Assembly (NCBI GenBank): GCA_022616415.1
Contig: JAKEEU010000035.1
Location: forward strand, 45,109-109,108
Length of the DNA stretch: 64,000 nt
Direction: 5' to 3'
From: Candidatus Zhuqueibacterota bacterium
Lineage (GTDB): Bacteria > Zhuqueibacterota > Zhuqueibacteria > Zhuqueibacterales > Zhuqueibacteraceae
Made by a program: the position numbers and the translations under genes. Under the pieces are notes generated by a model that did no database searches, was not told the origin of the DNA, and was given only the letters and a program-made list of their open reading frames with translations. Below are positions 59,303-64,000 of this stretch, piece by piece. Position 1 is the first letter of the stretch. Each line of letters begins with the position of its first letter.

Positions 59303-60622
59303 ATGAAACGCAAAATCGTGCCTCTCATTAGCGTTGGTGCCTTTCTCGTCCTGATTCTCAGTTGTGGGCAGAAGCAAGATCAGGATGATGGAAAAATTAC
59401 GATTACATTCTGGCATAGTTTCGTCTCGTATACGGTGCCGGCCCTCAACGAGCTGATCGAAAAGTTTGAAGCAGAACACCCCAACCTCGCCATCAAGGCC
59501 CAATACATTCCCACCGGCGACGCCCTCATTCAAAAACTGATCACCGCCATTCAAAGCAAGACCGCACCAGACCTCTCCTGGATTCATGCGGATTTTCTGG
59601 AAGATCTGGTTGAAGCTGACGCGATTTATAAAATGGAGGACTTCATTAAAGGGCCGGACAGCTTATCGACGGAAGATTTGAAAGATATTTATCCTGCGTT
59701 GCTGCAGGCCGCCTCGTGGAAAGGGACGCTTTACAGCATGCCCATGGAAGCCACCAATTTGGGGCTGCTTTACAATAAAAAACATTTTCGTGATGCCGGA
59801 CTTGATCCGGAGCGCCCGCCAAAGAATTGGGAGGAGTTGTATGATTATGCCAGGAAGCTTACTCTCGACAAAAACAAAGATGGAAAATTCGAGCAAATCG
59901 GTTTTGGCGTTCCAATTTTTCCGGCCTCGGGACCATTAGGAAGCTGGATGGTTTGGCAGTGGCTGCCATTTCTTTGGCAAGCCGGTGGCATGAATATCAA
60001 TCTCGAACAAACCCAAGTGCTTTATAACAGCGATGCGGCGGTAAAAGCTTTGACGTTGTGGAAACGGCTTTACGATGACCTAAACTTGATCGGTTTTACG
60101 CCGGATTACGACGTGGCTTTTCTCTCGCAGCAACTGTCGATGATGCTGGATGGTCCCTGGAATTTGCCGCGCTATCGCGAAATGAAGAACTTGGATTGGG
60201 CCATCGCGCCGCTGCCGGCAGGACCAGCGAAGCGCGCCACCATCGTCGGCGGCGAATATTTGGCCATCTTCAAACAAAGCCAGCACCCCAACGCAGCTTG
60301 GGCGTTTACGAAATGGATTCTCCGGCCCGATATTCAAGCGCTGTGGTCGATGAAATCAGGCTATCTTCCGGTGCGGCATTCGGTCGTGCAGATTAAGGCG
60401 TATCAGGATTTTCTCGCCGCCAATCCGGGGCTCAAGGCCTATGTCGAGCAGATGGAGGTTGGACAGAGCCCGCGCCCGGTGGATTATCATGGCCTCGAAA
60501 TTACCCGCAACTTGGCCGAGGCCATCGAGAAAGCGACGAAGGGCAAGATCGAGGCGAAAGCGGCGCTGGACGAAGCCGCGGCGAAATCGAATCAGCTTCT
60601 GCAGACTGTGGCAAAAAAGTAA
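59303..60622 (+). CDS. Sugar ABC transporter substrate-binding lipoprotein (CUT1 type)
   Basis: The 439-residue protein has a lipobox (FLVLILSC at about 14-21), then ITITFWHSF, the extracellular solute-binding family 1 pattern, with PDLSWIHADFLEDLVEADAIY, YSMPMEATNLGLLYNKKHF, GGMNINLEQT and GGEYLAIFKQSQHPNAAWAFTKW. It captures a sugar or oligosaccharide for the two permeases encoded next. Length fits the family. An operator for the upstream LacI-type regulator lies right before the gene. Confidence 0.93.
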   Translation: MKRKIVPLISVGAFLVLILSCGQKQDQDDGKITITFWHSFVSYTVPALNELIEKFEAEHPNLAIKAQYIPTGDALIQKLITAIQSKTAPDLSWIHADFLEDLVEADAIYKMEDFIKGPDSLSTEDLKDIYPALLQAASWKGTLYSMPMEATNLGLLYNKKHFRDAGLDPERPPKNWEELYDYARKLTLDKNKDGKFEQIGFGVPIFPASGPLGSWMVWQWLPFLWQAGGMNINLEQTQVLYNSDAAVKALTLWKRLYDDLNLIGFTPDYDVAFLSQQLSMMLDGPWNLPRYREMKNLDWAIAPLPAGPAKRATIVGGEYLAIFKQSQHPNAAWAFTKWILRPDIQALWSMKSGYLPVRHSVVQIKAYQDFLAANPGLKAYVEQMEVGQSPRPVDYHGLEITRNLAEAIEKATKGKIEAKAALDEAAAKSNQLLQTVAKK

Positions 60623-60727
60623 AATCAAAAGGCAAAACGATTTTGGGCAAAACTATTAAAAAGCTTGTTTCGGCGAAACTCGGTGTTTTCGGTGTTTCTT
60701 GGCGGAAAGATTTTTTTGTTTTTTGCT

Positions 60728-61633
60728 ATGAATCCGAATAGTTACAAAAAGTCTTCGCGAAGCAAACGGATTGGATTCGAAGCATTGGCGTTTCTTTCGC
60801 CGACGTTGGTGATCTTTTCGGTGTTCATTCTTTTTCCGGTGTTCTTTTCCTTCTATTTGAGCTTTCACAAGTGGAACATGTTCAGCCCGGATCGATCTTT
60901 CGTCGGGCTGGATAATTACCGCCGCATTATTGAAAGTCCCGAATTCTGGATGGTGCTGAAGAATACGGTGGTTTATACGCTCGGCACGGTTCCACTCAAC
61001 ATGGCGTTGGCATTGGTGGTGGCCTATTTTCTCAACAAAAAAGTCGTGGGCAAAAAGTTTCTGCGCACCGCTTTTTTTACGCCGGTCATCATCTCCTCGG
61101 TCGCGGCGGCGGTGATCTGGCGCTGGGTTTATGAACCGAGTTTCGGGCTGCTCAATTACGTCTTGAGCTGGTTCGGCATTCCATCGGTGAATTGGATCAA
61201 CGATCCGACCGCGGCGATGTCCGCGCTCATCATCATGGGCGTGTGGAAAACCTTTGGAGTGAATATGGTGCTGTTCGCCGCCGGCTTGCAGGGTATTCCC
61301 GAGCACTATTACGAAGCGGCGGAAATCGACGGCGCCGGCCGCTGGTCGAAGTTCTGGAACATCACCTTGCCCTTGCTCAGCCCGACTACTTTTTTCATTC
61401 TGGTGATGTCCATCATCGGCTCGTTTCAAGTTTTTGACATTGTCTATGTTTTGACTTCCGGCGGCCCATTAGGCGCGACCAAAGTCATGGTGTTTTATCT
61501 CTACGAAAATGCGTTCAAGTTCTTTGAGATGGGATACGCTTCCGCCGTGGCGTATCTGCTCTTCGCGCTGATTTTTGTTTTGACGCTGATTCAGATCAAA
61601 TATCTTAAAGGCCGCGTGCATTATGCAGTATAG
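60728..61633 (+). CDS. Sugar ABC transporter permease (MalF-like)
   Basis: The 301-residue protein has six membrane helices and the EAA loop YYEAAEIDGAGRWSKFWNITLPLL, typical of the CUT1 permease that pairs with a MalG-like partner. The frame is open from 60665, but the ATG at 60728 gives the usual cytoplasmic start (SKRIGFEALAFLSPTLVIF). No ATPase gene is found in the window; CUT1 systems often share an MsmK-like ATPase encoded elsewhere. Confidence 0.92.
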   Translation: MNPNSYKKSSRSKRIGFEALAFLSPTLVIFSVFILFPVFFSFYLSFHKWNMFSPDRSFVGLDNYRRIIESPEFWMVLKNTVVYTLGTVPLNMALALVVAYFLNKKVVGKKFLRTAFFTPVIISSVAAAVIWRWVYEPSFGLLNYVLSWFGIPSVNWINDPTAAMSALIIMGVWKTFGVNMVLFAAGLQGIPEHYYEAAEIDGAGRWSKFWNITLPLLSPTTFFILVMSIIGSFQVFDIVYVLTSGGPLGATKVMVFYLYENAFKFFEMGYASAVAYLLFALIFVLTLIQIKYLKGRVHYAV

Positions 61634-61636
61634 CTC

Positions 61637-61699
61637 GTAGTGATCCCTTTAGGGATTGCATTTTGCCAGTGCACGACGCCTGAAGGCGTTACTACAAAC
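61637..61699. repeat. Cloverleaf-like palindromic element, third example, with YACTACAAAC tail
   Basis: The outer stem GTAGT (61637-61641) pairs with ACTAC (61691-61695). Two inner hairpins are ATCCC-ttta-GGGAT (61643-61656) and ACGCCT-ga-AGGCGT (61676-61689), and a TGCA pair lies between them. The tail ACTACAAAC matches those at 22379-22418 and 42933-42956. It fills the gap between the two permease genes and ends just before the second start. Confidence 0.7.
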
Positions 61700-61705
61700 A
61701 GACCA

Positions 61706-62536
61706 ATGAAAAACTTCTGGCAAATAACCAAAAACATCGTCTTCCATCTGCTCATCTACGCGGCGGCGCTGGCGACGGTGGCGCCGTTCATCTGGATGGC
61801 GCTGGCTTCGTTCAAAAGTCTCGACGAGATTTTGGTTTATCCGCCCAAGTGGTTGCCAGACGAGTTTCAAATAGAAAATTACCTCGACGCCTTTCGCGCC
61901 GCGCCGTTTGCCAGATTTTATTTCAACAGCGTCGTCGTGGCCGTCGCTGTGACGCTTGGGCAACTGATCACCTGCTCGATGGCGGCCTTTGCTTTTGCGC
62001 GGCTCAAATTTTGGGGGCGCGAGGCGTTGTTTCTGATTTTTCTGGGAACCATGATGATTCCTGGACAGGTAACGATGATTCCGAGCTTCATGGTGCTTCA
62101 TTGGCTGGGCTGGATCGACAGTTACAAAGCGCTTATCGTTCCAGGCTTGGCCTCGGCGTTTGGCACTTTTTTGCTCCGGCAATTTTTTCTCACGATACCG
62201 CGCGAGTTGGAAGACGCCGCTTATATCGACGGATGCAGCCGTGCCGGCGTGCTCTGGCGAATCATTTTGCCGCTCTCCAAACCGGCGCTGGCAACTTTGG
62301 CGATCTTTACTTTCATGGGCGTATTCAATGATTTTCTCTGGGCGTTGATCGTGGTCAACTCCGAAGAGATGCGGACCGTGCAGTTGGGTTTGGCCGTCTT
62401 TCGCGATCGCTACGTCACCCAATGGGACAAGCTGATGGCCGGCTCCGTCATGGCAACGATGCCGATACTTTTGATTTTCTTCTTTGCGCAGAAATACTTT
62501 ATCAAAGGCATCACCCTCAGCGGACTAAAGGAATAA
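61706..62536 (+). CDS. Sugar ABC transporter permease (MalG-like)
   Basis: The 276-residue protein has six membrane helices, the substrate-side VAPFIWMALASFKSLDEI start and the EAA loop LEDAAYIDGCSRAGVLWRIILPLSKPAL, ending in an FIKGITLSGLKE tail typical of CUT1 MalG-like proteins. The frame is open from 61640 through the palindrome, but the ATG at 61706 gives the usual N-terminus. It pairs with the MalF-like permease. Confidence 0.92.
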   Translation: MKNFWQITKNIVFHLLIYAAALATVAPFIWMALASFKSLDEILVYPPKWLPDEFQIENYLDAFRAAPFARFYFNSVVVAVAVTLGQLITCSMAAFAFARLKFWGREALFLIFLGTMMIPGQVTMIPSFMVLHWLGWIDSYKALIVPGLASAFGTFLLRQFFLTIPRELEDAAYIDGCSRAGVLWRIILPLSKPALATLAIFTFMGVFNDFLWALIVVNSEEMRTVQLGLAVFRDRYVTQWDKLMAGSVMATMPILLIFFFAQKYFIKGITLSGLKE

Positions 62537-62574
62537 AAACAAGAAATTATTTCTGCGACATCAGGAATACGGCG

Positions 62575-63540
62575 ATGAAAAGCAAAATTTTACTGCATCA
62601 ATGGCGCTACACGAGGTTAGTTTTGTTTGCCGCCTCGATCTTGTTATTGGCATGCGGAGAAGAAGATAACCCGCTTGCCCCGTATCAAGGACAACGGGAG
62701 ATGTCGGGCTTCGTTGTTGATTCCGTTTCCCATGTGCCTCGAATGACCTGGGTTGGCGGTTATGTTTCGGTTTTGGGCGTCAATCGCGGCAGCCGGGCTG
62801 CGCTTGATTCCTCGCTGGTGTGGCTGATTCGCACCGACGGCAACAATATTCGTTTCCCGGTGTCTTTTGGCCAACTTCCGCAAAACGCGCAAGATTTAAC
62901 CGGCCAATACGGCGGCCGCAAGCTTGATCGCCTCGTCGAGGATAACGTTTATACGTACTGGCTTCTCAAAGCCGAAGCCTGGAGCCAAATATCCGCCAAT
63001 CCGAATCGACCGCTGGTCTTGGATCCGAACCTCACGACCACGATCGCTGAAGTCCGCCGTGATACTGTGTTTCTCAGCTCCATGATTCATATTCAAAAAA
63101 CACGGCCTTTGGATGTCTTTGTGAATATCAGAGACGTGAGAAGCCTGGGACGACTCGCTCTCATTAGCGTGCAACAACCTGCAGTCAATCCCAATCCGAT
63201 CATCATGTGGGAAATTATGCAATCCGGTGTAACGGACTCTTCGATTGCCGTGATCGGTTTGATCAATGCTCAGCAATATCAGGAAAGCGGCAAAGTTTGG
63301 GAAGTCTGGTCGGTCGATTCCACCGCGGGGCAAACGCTGTTTGGATCCAAGAACGTGATTCGCACTCCCCTTATGATCGGACAAGCATTTCCGGAAACCC
63401 GCGTCTTTGTTGAGTTTCCTGCAGAAGGCTTGGAGCGGAATAGAGACTATTATCTTTGGATTGCCAACAAAGACTGGGATCGCCAGGGACGTTTGCGATC
63501 CACTAACTATTATGCTTATACCACATTTCGCACATGGTGA
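62575..63540 (+). CDS. Lipoprotein of unknown function in the sugar operon
   Basis: The 321-residue protein has a signal with lipobox ILLLAC (Cys27 or near), followed by a polar domain without a recognised fold. It has several Trp/Tyr-rich strand-like segments (YLWIANKDWDRQGRLRSTNYYAYTTFRTW quoted only in part: YYLWIANKDWDRQ). The ATG at 62575 has AGGAA upstream; the open frame from 62422 overlaps the permease and is not real. By position it may bind glycan at the cell surface or assist uptake. Confidence 0.7.
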   Translation: MKSKILLHQWRYTRLVLFAASILLLACGEEDNPLAPYQGQREMSGFVVDSVSHVPRMTWVGGYVSVLGVNRGSRAALDSSLVWLIRTDGNNIRFPVSFGQLPQNAQDLTGQYGGRKLDRLVEDNVYTYWLLKAEAWSQISANPNRPLVLDPNLTTTIAEVRRDTVFLSSMIHIQKTRPLDVFVNIRDVRSLGRLALISVQQPAVNPNPIIMWEIMQSGVTDSSIAVIGLINAQQYQESGKVWEVWSVDSTAGQTLFGSKNVIRTPLMIGQAFPETRVFVEFPAEGLERNRDYYLWIANKDWDRQGRLRSTNYYAYTTFRTW

Positions 63541-63584
63541 AACTGGAGCGAGCTTTACAAATCGGAGGGCGGGAAAGGAGGTGA

Positions 63585-63617
63585 ATGAAAATTTTCTTAA
63601 TTGGGAGAATTGATTAG
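63585..63617 (+). CDS. Possible ten-codon leader peptide with perfect ribosome binding site
   Basis: AAAGGAGGTGA stands just before ATG 63585, followed by AAA ATT TTC TTA ATT GGG AGA ATT GAT and TAG (63615-63617). The peptide would be MKIFLIGRID. The site is stronger than those of most genes in the window. It lies 52 bases before the next gene start and could be a leader or a relic of a start. The function is unknown. Confidence 0.3.
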   Translation: MKIFLIGRID

Positions 63618-63668
63618 AGTAATTTCAAGCGGTGTAATTTTTGACCTCAAAACTTTAAGGAGGCGAAG

Positions 63669-64000
63669 ATGAGAAAATTAGCTACTCACTGGCTTTGCGG
63701 GTTTGTCATTCTGATTTCCGCTTCGGTGATTTTGGCGCAGGCAAACGGCCGCAAAACCGTGGATGTTCCCAAAGTGGACCCGGCTACCCTCACAATCGAC
63801 GGCCAGATGAACGAAGCCGCATGGCAGAATGCAGCGCGCGCGGATTTGATCACCGCCACCGGCTTTGAAATTTGGGCGAATAAGTACTATCGCGAGTCAT
63901 TGACCGAGCCGGACTACGATGAGTTTTTCGCCCGTTTGTTGTGGGCGCAGGACACGCTTTACGTGTTCGTTCATATCGACGAGATCGTGAACGACTCGAC
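63669..64000 (+). CDS. Secreted CBM9/DOMON-like protein, N-terminal part
   Basis: The ATG at 63669 has AAGGAGG upstream. The first 24 residues are a signal peptide (FVILISASVILAQA), and then comes a domain beginning KVDPATLTIDGQMNEAAWQNA, the pattern of carbohydrate-binding module 9 and DOMON-like sugar-binding domains, with LLWAQDTLYVFVHIDE. The frame runs off the window at residue 110. It is likely to bind glycan on the cell surface, in line with the sugar importer upstream. Confidence 0.8.
   Translation, partial: MRKLATHWLCGFVILISASVILAQANGRKTVDVPKVDPATLTIDGQMNEAAWQNAARADLITATGFEIWANKYYRESLTEPDYDEFFARLLWAQDTLYVFVHIDEIVNDS

Overview
This 64 kb window looks like ordinary chromosome of a Gram-negative, aerobic, roughly 50-55 % GC bacterium. 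Outer-membrane features (OmpA-type protein, LolC/LolD, an Omp85-like barrel, several lipoproteins) sit beside mcsA-mcsB-clpC, a set best known from Firmicutes. A heme-copper oxidase locus, many small toxin-antitoxin-like pairs, several Rpn-type nucleases and many intergenic palindromes add to this. The mix would fit a little-cultured phylum of the FCB group such as candidate phylum KSB1 or Calditrichota; that placement is inference from gene content, not a phylogeny.

Layout. 1-2.1 kb: end of an unknown gene, a DUF429 protein and a family 5 uracil-DNA glycosylase. 2.1-10.4 kb (minus strand): 5-oxoprolinase, then an accessory block with a small membrane protein resembling an effector-associated constant component, an Rpn nuclease, a short helical protein, a TIR-membrane-DUF1566 protein with a frameshift, and an OmpA protein. 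10.5-20.9 kb (plus): lexA with a palindromic promoter, a DUF413 protein, prfB with its programmed frameshift, a Uma2 nuclease, a ClpC N-domain fused to alanine racemase, a DUF4160/DUF2442 pair followed by an amber-interrupted gene, and lysS between two Rpn paralogues. 21-33.2 kb (plus): lolC-lolD-mcsA-mcsB-clpC, a truncated OLD-like ATPase, a P1 peptidase, gamma-carbonic anhydrase, a dynamin-like GTPase and an aspartic protease. 33.2-46.8 kb (minus): a long cytochrome c oxidase locus (subunits I, II, two III-type, IV, heme synthases CtaA and CtaB, SCO1, DUF420), broken up by toxin-antitoxin pairs, NAD kinase and a subtilase remnant. 46.9-57.7 kb: another toxin-antitoxin pair, a decayed sensor-cyclase gene, a metallophosphatase next to a kinase-like/Omp85 protein, a caspase-like protein and two unknown proteins. 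57.7-64 kb (plus): initiator tRNA, then a LacI-regulated sugar ABC importer with a lipoprotein and a CBM9-like secreted protein.

Most notable points. (1) A small secreted/membrane protein inside the oxidase locus has an in-frame UGA exactly where a CPxC motif expects its second Cys, followed by a possible SECIS-like hairpin; it is either a candidate selenoprotein or a recent nonsense mutation. (2) A ClpC N-domain is fused to alanine racemase. (3) A TIR/DUF1566 protein lies near an EACC1-like protein. (4) Dispersed palindromes include a three-copy family and several elements drawn as an outer stem enclosing two hairpins. (5) At least four genes are damaged (frameshift, amber, internal deletion, truncation), so some oddities may be decay or sequencing error.
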